From CAYYJS01 sp964472315 (GTDB taxonomy: Bacteria > Verrucomicrobiota > Kiritimatiellia > UBA8416), in NCBI GenBank assembly GCA_964472315.1, contig CAYYJS010000020.1, positions 1 through 58,063 of the forward strand: a stretch of 58,063 nucleotides of DNA, given 5' to 3'. The translations under genes and the position numbers were made by a program. The notes beneath the pieces were generated by a model. The model worked only from the letters and a program-made list of their open reading frames with translations. It made no database searches and was not told the DNA's origin. Below are positions 8,946-17,722 of the stretch, piece after piece; position 1 is the stretch's first letter; each line of letters starts with the position of its first letter.

Positions 8946-10844
8946 ATGACCGAAGACAAACAGACGAATGCGCCGTCCGCGCTGACCAACGGTCAGCTCG
9001 TGCGCCGGTTGCTGGCGATGGTCTGGCGCTACCGGTGGGGTTGCGTCCGCACCTTGCTGATCCAGGTCGTACTGCTGATCTTCGGCCTGACCGGTCTGGG
9101 CCTGACCGGTCTGGGCGTGGATTACCTGCGGTTCGCCATGGCCGTCCGCGGGGGTGCGGGCGCGGCGGCCCCGCGTTGGCCGGCCGGCCTGACGCCGCCG
9201 GCCGACTGGCCGCCCATGCTGGTCATCGGGGCCATCGCCGGCGCCGTCCTCGTGTTCGCGGCGCTGCGCTCGGCCATCAACATGTACTACACGATTTCGA
9301 TGAACCAGCTCCTCCAGGGCAACGTGGTCGTCGACTTGCGGGCGCGCGTGTACGACAAGATGCAGCAGCTCAGCTTCACCTTCTTCGATGCCCACGCCAG
9401 CGGCAATCTGATCAACCGCGTCACCGGCGATGTCCAGATGGTGCGCAGCTTCGTCGACGGCGTGGTCCTGCAGTCCTTCGTCCTGTTGCTTTCGCTGGGC
9501 GTCTACATGGCCTACATGACGCATATCCACGTGATGCTGACGCTGGCCTGTCTGGCGACGACGCCGCTGCTCTGGATCGCCACGGCGGTGTTCTCGAACC
9601 GCGTGCGGCCCGCCTACATGCGGAACCGGGAACTGTTCGACGACCAGATTCTGGCGCTGACGGAGAACGTCCGCGGCATGCATGTCGTCAAGGGCTTCGC
9701 CCGTCACGCGGCGGAGATCGACAAGTTCACGGCGGCGACCAACCGCGTACGCGAGCAGAAGCGCTGGGTCTTCCGGCAGCAGGCCTTCTTTCAGCCGGTG
9801 ATCGGCTTTCTGACGCAGGTCAACCTCGTCGTCCTGCTCGGCTACGGCGGACTCCTCGCCGTGGAGTACGAACAGAGCGGCGGCGCGGTCGGCCTTTCGG
9901 TGGGGCAGTTGCTGGTTTTCGCCGGACTCCTCCAGCAGTTCTCGGGGCAGGTGGCCAACATCTCCACCATCGCCGACAGCATGCAGCAGAGCCTCACCGC
10001 CGCGCAGCGGGTGTTCGAAATCCTCGACGCGCCCGTCGAGATCCGATCGCCCGCGACGCCCGTCCGTCCGCCGAAGCTCCGCGGGGCACTGGCCTTCGAG
10101 CACGCGAGCTTCGCCTACCGACCCGGATCGCCGGTCCTGCGGGATGTGAACCTGGCGATCGCACCCGGCATGCGCGTCGCGATTCTCGGCGCCACGGGTT
10201 CCGGCAAGACGACGCTCCTGAGCCTCGTGCCGCGCTTCTACGATGTCACGGACGGCGTGGTGCGGATCGACGGCCACGCGATTCAGGATCTCGATGTGAA
10301 CGACTTGCGCCGGCAGGTCGGCATCGTGTTTCAGGACAGCTTCCTGTTCAGCAACACGGTGCGCGCGAACATCGCGTTCGGTCATCCCGAGGCCACGATG
10401 GAACAGGTCGAACGCGCGGCGCGCCTCGCGGCGGCGCATGACTTCATCCGGGTCATGCCGAACGGCTACGACACGGTGCTCCAGGAAGGCGGATCGAACC
10501 TCTCGGGCGGGCAGCGTCAGCGTATCGCCATCGCCCGCGCCCTGCTGCTCGATCCGCCGATCCTGCTGCTGGACGACCCCACGGCGGCGGTCGACGCCGA
10601 CACCGAGTCCGAGATCATGCAGGCGATCGGGCAGGCGATGGCGGGACGCACCGTCCTGATCGTCGCGCACCGTCTCAGCGCCCTGCGGCGGGCCGATCGG
10701 GTGGTCGTGCTCGAACGCGGCCGCATCGTCCAGTCCGGGCGCCATGACGAGCTCGTGCGCGAGGAAGGCCACTATCGGCGCGTGGCCGAACTGCAGGCGG
10801 AGGACGGCCAGGACGCCACGCCCTCCGCGGAGGGCGGAGCATGA
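8946..10844 (+). CDS. ABC exporter half-transporter A (degenerate ATP site)
   Basis: A 632-residue MsbA/MDR-type exporter subunit. About six membrane helices span residues 20-340, with a loop between helices 1 and 2 that is longer than usual (about 65-85). The nucleotide-binding domain follows: Walker A GATGSGKTT, Q-loop, signature LSGGQRQRIA, Walker B LLLLDDPTAAVD and the H-loop VAHRLS. The residue after the Walker B aspartate is Asp instead of the catalytic Glu, so its own ATP site should hydrolyse poorly. The next gene overlaps by 4 nt and has the complementary defect, so the two very likely form one heterodimer. The substrate is unknown. Confidence 0.92.
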   Translation: MTEDKQTNAPSALTNGQLVRRLLAMVWRYRWGCVRTLLIQVVLLIFGLTGLGLTGLGVDYLRFAMAVRGGAGAAAPRWPAGLTPPADWPPMLVIGAIAGAVLVFAALRSAINMYYTISMNQLLQGNVVVDLRARVYDKMQQLSFTFFDAHASGNLINRVTGDVQMVRSFVDGVVLQSFVLLLSLGVYMAYMTHIHVMLTLACLATTPLLWIATAVFSNRVRPAYMRNRELFDDQILALTENVRGMHVVKGFARHAAEIDKFTAATNRVREQKRWVFRQQAFFQPVIGFLTQVNLVVLLGYGGLLAVEYEQSGGAVGLSVGQLLVFAGLLQQFSGQVANISTIADSMQQSLTAAQRVFEILDAPVEIRSPATPVRPPKLRGALAFEHASFAYRPGSPVLRDVNLAIAPGMRVAILGATGSGKTTLLSLVPRFYDVTDGVVRIDGHAIQDLDVNDLRRQVGIVFQDSFLFSNTVRANIAFGHPEATMEQVERAARLAAAHDFIRVMPNGYDTVLQEGGSNLSGGQRQRIAIARALLLDPPILLLDDPTAAVDADTESEIMQAIGQAMAGRTVLIVAHRLSALRRADRVVVLERGRIVQSGRHDELVREEGHYRRVAELQAEDGQDATPSAEGGA

Positions 10845-12631
10845 AAGCAGGCGGACTGGTCGCCCATGTGCAGGACACCACCCACGAGGCCGACAGGCGC
10901 CCGCTGAGCCTGCGCCTGATCGTGCGCCTGATGGGCTACACGCGGCCGTACGCGCGCCGGCGCAATCTGCTGTTCCTGCTCGTCGTGCTGCGCGCCATCC
11001 AGCTCCCGACGCTGGCGTGGGCCATCGGCGCCGTCCTGGGCGGCCCCGTCTCCCGCCTCGACCGTCCCGGCATCCTGCTGGGCGCCGCCGCCTACGGCCT
11101 GCTTGCGGTGTTCACGCAGTGGACTCTGCGGTACCGGTCCTGGGCCGCGCTCGACCTCGGCGAGGATACGATCAGCGACTTGCGTATCGCCATGTTCAAG
11201 CACCTGCAGCGAATGCCGATGGCGTTCTTCAAGCGGACGCCGCTGGGGCGCATCATCAGCCGCTTTTCGTCGGATTCCGAAGCCATGCGCCTGGGCGTCC
11301 AGAACGTGTTGTTCGTGTCGATGGTCAACGGCGGCCAGATGGCGATCGCGGGCGGCTACATGCTGCACTACGACTGGGTGCTGTTTCTGATCATCGCGGG
11401 CATGCTGCCCATGGTCTGGCTGCTCACGCGGCATTTCACCAGCAAGCTGAGCCTGGCCTACCGTGCCGTACAGGAGAGTTTCAGCCGCGTCACGGCAACC
11501 CTGGCGGAATCGGTCAGCGGCATTCGCGTGACGCAGGGGTTCGTGCGCGAACACACCAATGCCGGACTGTTCCAGGAACTCATTCTCGACCATTCCCGCT
11601 ACAACCTGGATGCCGCGCGGACGGCGGGCGTGTTCATTCCCCTGCTCGAGTTCAAGTCGCAGCTTTTCATCGCGCTGGTGCTGTTCGTCGGCGGCTGGCG
11701 CGTGCTGCACGGCACGGCGGACGTCGAGGACCTCTATCATTTCATCCTGATGGCCGCCGTCTGTTTCGGTCCCGTGCAGACGCTGGCCGGGCAGTATAAC
11801 AGCGCGCTGTCGGCCATGGCCGGCGCCGAACGGGTGTTCCGCGTGCTGGACACGGAACCCGATTGGAGCGATCCGCCCGACGCGCGCGATCTGCCGGCGA
11901 TCGCGGGGCATATCGAATTCCGCCACGTGACGTTCGGCTACAGCCCGGGCAAGCCGGTTCTGCACGACATCTCGTTCACGGTCGAGCCTGGGCAAACGGT
12001 GGCGCTGGTGGGCGAAACCGGCAGCGGCAAGAGCTCGGTCGTCAATCTCCTGGCGAAGTTCTATCTGCCCGGCGGCGGTCAGGTGCTGGTTGACGGTCAT
12101 GACCTCGCCGGCGTCGCCGGCCCGTCGTTGCATCGGCAGCTCGGGATCGTGTCGCAGGAGAATTTCCTGTTCACGGGGTCGGTGCTGGACAACATCCTGA
12201 CCGGCAAGCCCGGAGCGACCCGCGAGCAGGCGATCCAGGCGGCGCGCCAGATCGATTGCCTGGATCTGCTGGAGTGTCTGCCGGACGGGCTGCAGACCGC
12301 GGTCGGCGAACGCGGCATGGGCATCAGCCAGGGCCAGCGGCAGCTTGTCTGCTTCGCCCGCGCCATGCTGGCCGATCCGCGCATCCTGATTCTGGATGAG
12401 GCCACGAGTTCCGTGGACGGCCTTACCGAGGCCCGCATCCAGACCTCGCTCGCCCGGCTGCTGGCCGGCCGCACCAGCCTTGTCGTCGCCCATCGGCTGA
12501 GCACGATCCGACATGCCGATGTCGTCCTCGTGCTCGACGGCGGTCGCATCGTCGAACGGGGCTCGCATGACGAACTCCTCGCCGGCAACGGCATCTACGC
12601 CGACCTCCACCATCAGTCCGTCGCAACCTGA
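10841..12631 (+). CDS. ABC exporter half-transporter B (degenerate signature)
   Basis: A 596-residue ABC exporter subunit with about six membrane helices (roughly 50-330). Its nucleotide-binding domain has Walker A GETGSGKSS, Walker B LILDEATSSVD with the catalytic Glu, H-loop VAHRLS, and an altered signature (ISQGQRQL instead of LSGGQ). Paired with the previous gene, this gives one good ATP site (Walker A/B from here plus LSGGQ from A) and one degenerate site. That is the arrangement of heterodimeric exporters such as TM287/288 and TmrAB. The ATGA overlap with subunit A supports a fixed 1:1 ratio. Confidence 0.92.
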   Translation: MKAGGLVAHVQDTTHEADRRPLSLRLIVRLMGYTRPYARRRNLLFLLVVLRAIQLPTLAWAIGAVLGGPVSRLDRPGILLGAAAYGLLAVFTQWTLRYRSWAALDLGEDTISDLRIAMFKHLQRMPMAFFKRTPLGRIISRFSSDSEAMRLGVQNVLFVSMVNGGQMAIAGGYMLHYDWVLFLIIAGMLPMVWLLTRHFTSKLSLAYRAVQESFSRVTATLAESVSGIRVTQGFVREHTNAGLFQELILDHSRYNLDAARTAGVFIPLLEFKSQLFIALVLFVGGWRVLHGTADVEDLYHFILMAAVCFGPVQTLAGQYNSALSAMAGAERVFRVLDTEPDWSDPPDARDLPAIAGHIEFRHVTFGYSPGKPVLHDISFTVEPGQTVALVGETGSGKSSVVNLLAKFYLPGGGQVLVDGHDLAGVAGPSLHRQLGIVSQENFLFTGSVLDNILTGKPGATREQAIQAARQIDCLDLLECLPDGLQTAVGERGMGISQGQRQLVCFARAMLADPRILILDEATSSVDGLTEARIQTSLARLLAGRTSLVVAHRLSTIRHADVVLVLDGGRIVERGSHDELLAGNGIYADLHHQSVAT

Positions 12632-12728
12632 TCGCCCGGTCGACTGTCGGTTCCCTCATCCGCCGGGCGGCCTGAAGGGCTGCGGATTGCCTTGACGGGG
12701 AACACCCCTTTCGCCAGCATAACGCGCC

Positions 12729-14156
12729 ATGAAAAACCCAGACCGCAACCGTTCGCTGGAGGCGCTGACGTCGCTGTGCAAGCGCCGGGGCTTCATCTTT
12801 CAGACCTCCGAGATTTACGGCGGGATCAACGGCTTCTGGGATTACGGTCCCCTCGGCTGCGAGCTGAAGCGCAACATCAAGGCCGCCTGGTGGCGCGATA
12901 TCGTCCAGACCAACGAGAACATCGTCGGCCTCGATTCGGCCATCATCATGCACCCGCGCGTCTGGGAGGCCTCGGGGCATATCGGCGGATTCTCCGACCC
13001 CATGGTCGACTGCAAATCGTGCAAGCGCCGCTACAAGGCCGACAACCTCTGCGAGGAACAGGACCAGGAACTGATTGTCGACGGCAAGACGTTCCGGCTG
13101 CCGGAGGGGATCAAATGCACGGCCTGCGGGTCGCGCGAGCTGACCGAGCCGCGCGCGTTCGATCTCATGTTCAAGACCTTCGTGGGGCCGGTCGAGGACG
13201 ACTCGGCCGTGGCGTACCTGCGGCCCGAGACGGCACAGGGCATCTTCGCGCAGTTCGCGAACGTGCTGGCCACGTCGCGCCAGAAGATTCCCTTCGGCAT
13301 CGCCCAGATCGGCAAGGCGTTCCGCAACGAGATCAACCCGCGCAATTACACGTTCCGCTCGCGCGAGTTCGAGCAGATGGAACTCGAGTACTTCATCGAG
13401 CCCGGCACGGATGCCGAATGGCACGCGTATTGGGTGGACAAACGCCTCCAGTGGTACGGCTCCATCGGGCTCCCCGCGGACAGCCTCCACAAGGATGTGC
13501 ATCCGAAGGAAAAGCTGGCCCATTACGCCTCGGCCTGCACCGACGTCGCCTTTGACTTCCCCTTCGGACGCCAGGAGCTCGAAGGCATCGCCGCCCGCGG
13601 CGACTACGACCTGCGCCGCCACCAGGAGTTCAGCGGCAAGTCCATGGAGTATTTCGAGCAGGAAGGCAACCGGAAGTTCATCCCGCACGTCATCGAACCG
13701 TCGGCCGGCGTCGACCGTATCGCGCTCGCGCTGCTCTGCAACGCCTTCCGCGAGGAATGGGTGCCCAAGAGCGAGAACGGCGCCCCCATCCCCGCGGAGC
13801 CGGACAAGCCGGCGCCCGAGGGCTTCGAGGCCCGCACGGTCATGCGTCTCGCGCCGCGCATCGCGCCGGTCAAGGTCGCGGTGTTTCCGCTGCTGAAGAA
13901 CAAACCGGAGCTGGTCGACAAGTCGCGCGAGGTCTTCACGTCGCTGCAAGCCTGCTGGCCGTGCTTCTACGATCAGGTCGGCGCCATCGGCCGCCGCTAC
14001 CGGCGCCAGGACGAAGTGGGTACGCCGTTCTGCGTGACGGTCGACTTCGACACGCTGACCGATAACACGGTCACCGTGCGCGACCGCGATTCGATGAAGC
14101 AGGAACGGATTGCCGTTCCCGAACTCGTCGGGTTCTTCCACGGCCGGCTCATGTGA
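12729..14156 (+). CDS. glyQS: Glycyl-tRNA synthetase, dimeric single-chain type
   Basis: A 475-residue class II synthetase of the homodimeric (alpha2) kind, not the split GlyQ/GlyS kind. It begins SLCKRRGFIFQTSEIYGG and has the WxxSGH motif (VWEASGHIGGF). A CKSC...CTAC zinc-like insertion follows, then motif 2 (RPETAQGIF and FRNEINPRN) and motif 3 (PSAGVDRIALAL). The C-terminal anticodon-binding domain ends DTLTDNTVTVRDRDSMKQ. It charges tRNA-Gly in the cytoplasm. The protein looks complete. It converges on zwf, with only 13 bp between the two stop codons. Confidence 0.95.
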   Translation: MKNPDRNRSLEALTSLCKRRGFIFQTSEIYGGINGFWDYGPLGCELKRNIKAAWWRDIVQTNENIVGLDSAIIMHPRVWEASGHIGGFSDPMVDCKSCKRRYKADNLCEEQDQELIVDGKTFRLPEGIKCTACGSRELTEPRAFDLMFKTFVGPVEDDSAVAYLRPETAQGIFAQFANVLATSRQKIPFGIAQIGKAFRNEINPRNYTFRSREFEQMELEYFIEPGTDAEWHAYWVDKRLQWYGSIGLPADSLHKDVHPKEKLAHYASACTDVAFDFPFGRQELEGIAARGDYDLRRHQEFSGKSMEYFEQEGNRKFIPHVIEPSAGVDRIALALLCNAFREEWVPKSENGAPIPAEPDKPAPEGFEARTVMRLAPRIAPVKVAVFPLLKNKPELVDKSREVFTSLQACWPCFYDQVGAIGRRYRRQDEVGTPFCVTVDFDTLTDNTVTVRDRDSMKQERIAVPELVGFFHGRLM

Positions 14157-14169
14157 ACGCCCGCCGCCG

Positions 14170-15648
14170 TCAGCTCCACGCCGCGCCATGGCGGGCGGCG
14201 AGCGCATCGGCCGCGGCGGGTCCGCGACTCCCGAAAGGATAGGGGTCCGGCTCGTCGCCGGCCGCATCCAACGCATGCAGGACCGGCGTGAAGACGTCCC
14301 ACGCCGCCGACAACTCGTCGCGCCGGATGAACAGACTCTTGTCGCCGCGCAGCACGTCCAGAAGCAGATTTTCGTAGGCGTCGGGGATCGGCGATCCCGG
14401 GAACGCCTCGTGATACTGTAAATCCAGTTGCGTCGACGCGACGGTCATGCCCAGCCCGGGCCGTTTGTTGGCGATCGACAGGTAGATGCCCTCCTCCGGC
14501 TGCACGCGAATGACAAGCGTGTTGGCGAAGGACGGCATGCCGTCGACGGCGAACAGGCGCGACGCGGCCGGCTTGAAGCGAATCCGGATTTCGGTCATGC
14601 GCGCGTCGAGGCCCTTCCCGGCGCGCATCAGGAACGGTACGCCCCGCCAGCGGTCGTTATCGATCCGCAGCACCGCGGCGGCGTACGTGGCGGCGCGCGA
14701 CTCCGGCGGCACGGTCGGATCCTCCCGGTAGGCGGGGCGATCCATTTCCTTGTACCGGCCGCCCCGGTACTGTCCCGTGACGAGCTCCGCGCGTGTGACC
14801 GCCTGCACGGCACGCAACACGTTGCACTTCTCGCGGCAGATGCAATCCGCGGCGACGCGCGCCGGCGGTTCCATGGCGACCAGCGCGAGAATCTGGAGCA
14901 AGTGGTTCTGCATCACGTCCCGGATGATGCCGTAGTCGTCGAAGTAGCCGCCGCGTCCGGCGACGGAGAGATCCTCCTTCCACGAGATCTCGACGTGCTG
15001 GATGGATTGCCGGTTCCATACGGGTTCGAACACGAGGTTCGCGAACCGCAGGACCAGCAGGTTCTGGATGACCTCCTTGCCGAGATAGTGGTCGATCCGG
15101 AATGTCGCTTCCTCCGGGAATACGCCCGACAGTCCCTGGATCAGTTCGTCGGAGCTCGCCCGGTCCCGCCCGAAGGGCTTCTCGACGACCACGCGCGACC
15201 ACGGTACGGCGCCGCCGCAGGCAACCAGCCCCGCGCCGCCGATGGCGTGAGCCACATCCAGGACGATTCCCGGTGGAATCGCCAGATAGTAGAGTCGGTT
15301 GACTGCCGCCCCGCCGTCCGCCGCGGTCATGGCCTGGTAAAGATCGAGCATCGACTCGCGCGACTCGTATCGTCCCCGCACGTAGCGACAACGCGCGAGA
15401 AACTCGTTCATCCGCTCGCCGCAGGACTCGCCCGGCGCATATCGGCAGGTCAGGTGCGCGGCGATGCGCTCGCGGAACTGCTCGTCCGTCATCGTCGACC
15501 GGGCGAAACCGAACAGCCGCCAGTCGCCGGGCAGATACCCCTGGCAGTGCAGCGCGAACAGCGCCGGGATGATCTTCTTGCGGGCGAGATCGCCCGAGGC
15601 GCCGATCGCCACGATGTCCAGACGCTCCGCCGTCGGCTGCCCGGTCAT
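14170..15648 (-). CDS. zwf: Glucose-6-phosphate 1-dehydrogenase
   Basis: A 492-residue enzyme of the oxidative pentose phosphate pathway that makes 6-phosphogluconolactone and NAD(P)H. Visible hallmarks are the coenzyme loop GASGDLARKKIIPAL near the N-terminus, the substrate-binding RIDHYLGKE with its catalytic His region, and MRAGKGLD in the second half. The ATG at 15648 overlaps the dsbD stop (ATGA), so zwf is the last gene of a rubredoxin-dsbD-zwf operon. The pairing of a reductant-producing enzyme with thiol transfer genes fits a shared redox role (inference). An in-frame extension to 15837 overlaps dsbD and is not used. Confidence 0.94.
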   Translation of the reverse strand: MTGQPTAERLDIVAIGASGDLARKKIIPALFALHCQGYLPGDWRLFGFARSTMTDEQFRERIAAHLTCRYAPGESCGERMNEFLARCRYVRGRYESRESMLDLYQAMTAADGGAAVNRLYYLAIPPGIVLDVAHAIGGAGLVACGGAVPWSRVVVEKPFGRDRASSDELIQGLSGVFPEEATFRIDHYLGKEVIQNLLVLRFANLVFEPVWNRQSIQHVEISWKEDLSVAGRGGYFDDYGIIRDVMQNHLLQILALVAMEPPARVAADCICREKCNVLRAVQAVTRAELVTGQYRGGRYKEMDRPAYREDPTVPPESRAATYAAAVLRIDNDRWRGVPFLMRAGKGLDARMTEIRIRFKPAASRLFAVDGMPSFANTLVIRVQPEEGIYLSIANKRPGLGMTVASTQLDLQYHEAFPGSPIPDAYENLLLDVLRGDKSLFIRRDELSAAWDVFTPVLHALDAAGDEPDPYPFGSRGPAAADALAARHGAAWS

Positions 15649-17279
15649 GGACGACGCTCCGGACGCAGGACGATGTACGACGGCAACCCGCGAACGCCCC
15701 ATGCCTTGAGCAGCGGCGCAAGCTCCGGCGCGCCCAGGTCCTCGGCCTGCAACTTGACCGGCACATAATCGGCCAGACGGTCGCGGACAACCGGAGAGGT
15801 CAGCGTCGTGCGGTTCATCTTCTTGCAGGCCGTGCACCAGGTGGCCCAGATGTCCACGAAGACCGGCCGGCCCGATTCGCGCGCCAGCGCCAGTCCCCGG
15901 TCAAGTTCGGTTTCCCACGGAATGCCCGCGCCTTCGCCGCGGCCCGCCTCGACCGCCGCCGTGCCGGCCGACAACAGGCGCACACCCAGCGCGCCGTAGT
16001 ACAGCGCCGCCGCGCCGATGACGATGCCGAAACCGATTTTGACCCGATCCATCCATGCGCCGGGCTTGGGAAGAAACGCCATCCCGGCGCCCGCGAACGG
16101 CCACGGCAGCGCCATTCCCAGGCCGAGCACGAACGGCAGGGCCAGGCCGGCAACGTTGCCGCGCTGGTAGATTTCGGTGGCGAGCAGCAGCACCCAGATG
16201 AGCACCGGCGCCACGCATGCCCCGGCCAGCAGCGCCGCCAACCCGCCGAAGACAAACGCCGTCGCGGCCGCTCCGCGGCCGCCGCCACCGCCGGGCGCGG
16301 CTGTACGCCCCTGGAACCGCGAGAGATCGATCGTGAAGACGCCGACCATCGATAACGCCAGCGCGAGGAACACCGCGGCGATCGCCAGATTGAACCACGG
16401 CGATGCGTTGAGCCGGCCGAACTGTCCGCCCGTGAGTACCACCACGACGCCCAGCGTTCCGTAGGCGAGCGCGATGCCGGCGCCGTAGCAGCCGCCCAGC
16501 AGGAACCCGCGCCCGCGGGCGCCGGAGGCCGAACCGGCGCCGATGATCGCCAGGTTGACCGGAATCATCGGCAGCACGCATGGCGTCAGGTTCAGCGCCG
16601 CGCCGCCGATCAGGATGACGAGCAGGGCCAGCGCGATGCCGTAGCGGTCGATCATGCGCGTCAACGGGTTGCCCGCCAGACCGGCGCCGGCTTCGACCCG
16701 GTCCAGAAACGACGTGAACGCGTCAACCGTCAGGTAGCCGACCTCGCGGCCGCTCAACACGAAACCCTCGACCCCCGCCGCTGCGCCGTCGCCCGACACG
16801 ACTCCGGCCCGCGGCGGCGCCGACGGCGCCGTTGACGGCAACGCGTCGCCCACGGCCACGCTACGCCGTTCCGGCACGAAGCACACGCTCGGGCTGCAGC
16901 CCTGCAATGCCACGGTGACGGCGGAGACCGTCGCGCCGGACGGAACGGCGTACGTGAACACCGTATCGTGCGCGTAAACCGAGACCTCCTCTTCCAGAAT
17001 CGGATCGAGCTTACGTTCCGGGGCCGGCGCCTGGAGCGGCGTCAGCACGCCGTCCGCGCCGATCGACAGGCGGTCGGCGTAGAGGTAATGGCCGGCCGGC
17101 ACCGTCAGCGAAACCGCCAACGTGGACGGCGCACCCTCGGCGCCGCGCGTCAGCGCCGCGTGGACGCCGAACGGCGAGGCGGTTTGAGCCCGTCCCGCGG
17201 ACGCCGCGCAGGCCCACGCCAACGCGGCGACGGCCAGCGTCCGCCGCACGCATCCCCGCATCCGGATGAGGCGCGTCAT
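15645..17279 (-). CDS. dsbD: Thiol:disulfide interchange protein DsbD
   Basis: A 544-residue inner-membrane electron carrier. It has a signal peptide ending near SAGRAQ, a periplasmic N-terminal domain with a CSPSVCF pair, and about eight membrane helices with the LNLTPCVLPMIPVN and ACVAPVL cysteines. A C-terminal thioredoxin-like domain carries WATWCTACKKMN. It moves electrons from cytoplasmic thioredoxin to periplasmic thiols for disulfide isomerisation and cytochrome c maturation. The ATG at 17279 is chosen because the signal peptide starts there (MTRLIRMRG); longer extensions run through the rubredoxin gene. It follows the rubredoxin by 7 nt and overlaps zwf. Confidence 0.92.
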   Translation of the reverse strand: MTRLIRMRGCVRRTLAVAALAWACAASAGRAQTASPFGVHAALTRGAEGAPSTLAVSLTVPAGHYLYADRLSIGADGVLTPLQAPAPERKLDPILEEEVSVYAHDTVFTYAVPSGATVSAVTVALQGCSPSVCFVPERRSVAVGDALPSTAPSAPPRAGVVSGDGAAAGVEGFVLSGREVGYLTVDAFTSFLDRVEAGAGLAGNPLTRMIDRYGIALALLVILIGGAALNLTPCVLPMIPVNLAIIGAGSASGARGRGFLLGGCYGAGIALAYGTLGVVVVLTGGQFGRLNASPWFNLAIAAVFLALALSMVGVFTIDLSRFQGRTAAPGGGGGRGAAATAFVFGGLAALLAGACVAPVLIWVLLLATEIYQRGNVAGLALPFVLGLGMALPWPFAGAGMAFLPKPGAWMDRVKIGFGIVIGAAALYYGALGVRLLSAGTAAVEAGRGEGAGIPWETELDRGLALARESGRPVFVDIWATWCTACKKMNRTTLTSPVVRDRLADYVPVKLQAEDLGAPELAPLLKAWGVRGLPSYIVLRPERRP

Positions 17280-17286
17280 GCGAGGC

Positions 17287-17448
17287 TCACCCCTCGGGCG
17301 AGAAATCTTCCTTGCCGACTCCACAGTCCGGACACACCCAGTCGTCCGGCAACGCATCGAACGTCGTTCCCGCCGGGATCCCGTTGTCGGGATCGCCGAC
17401 CTTGGGATCGTAGACATACCCGCACATCTCGCATACATATCGTTGCAT
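17287..17448 (-). CDS. Rubredoxin
   Basis: A 53-residue iron protein, the normal rubredoxin length. It has the two CxxC pairs CEMCGY and CPDCGVGK that hold one iron, and the family core YDPKVGDPDNGIPAGT plus DWVCPDCG. It is a cytoplasmic one-electron carrier often serving oxygen or peroxide detoxification. The start at 17448 is set by a strong GGAGGAGAACAGG just upstream. It is the first gene of the rubredoxin-dsbD-zwf operon. Confidence 0.95.
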   Translation of the reverse strand: MQRYVCEMCGYVYDPKVGDPDNGIPAGTTFDALPDDWVCPDCGVGKEDFSPEG

Positions 17449-17605
17449 TCCTGTTCTCCTCCGTTGACCCTGTTCTGAAAATTCCATTTCCAGGCATACC
17501 ACGCGCCGACGGAATAGTACTCGACCGCCCGCCCCCGTGGCAACCCCGGGTTGATGCCTGGCCGAACGCACCTTGGCCATATGGGAGTAGGCACGATCGA
17601 GATGC

Positions 17606-17661
17606 ACCCTGAAGGGGTGCCACGCTTTGTGGCCGATACGCGAGCGCGACCCCTTCAGGGT
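17606..17661. repeat. REP-like inverted repeat between divergent operons
   Basis: ACCCTGAAGGGGT (17606-17618) and its exact complement (17649-17661) form a perfect 13-bp stem with a 30-nt loop. It lies between the rubredoxin operon and recN, which point away from each other, so it is not a terminator of either. It may be a repetitive extragenic palindrome or a shared regulatory site. No second perfect copy was found in this window. Confidence 0.6.
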
Positions 17662-17722
17662 CGGGAATGGGGGCTTGGATGTCGTTGTTGATTCCACGGC
17701 CGGCCGCGGTGTATCTTCCGGC

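Noticed and set aside
8772..10772. Very long antisense frame opposite ABC subunit A (and similar ones opposite other genes)
   Set aside because: High GC removes stop codons in shadow frames; the sense strand has full ABC motifs and the antisense product is low-complexity Arg/Asp/His-rich.
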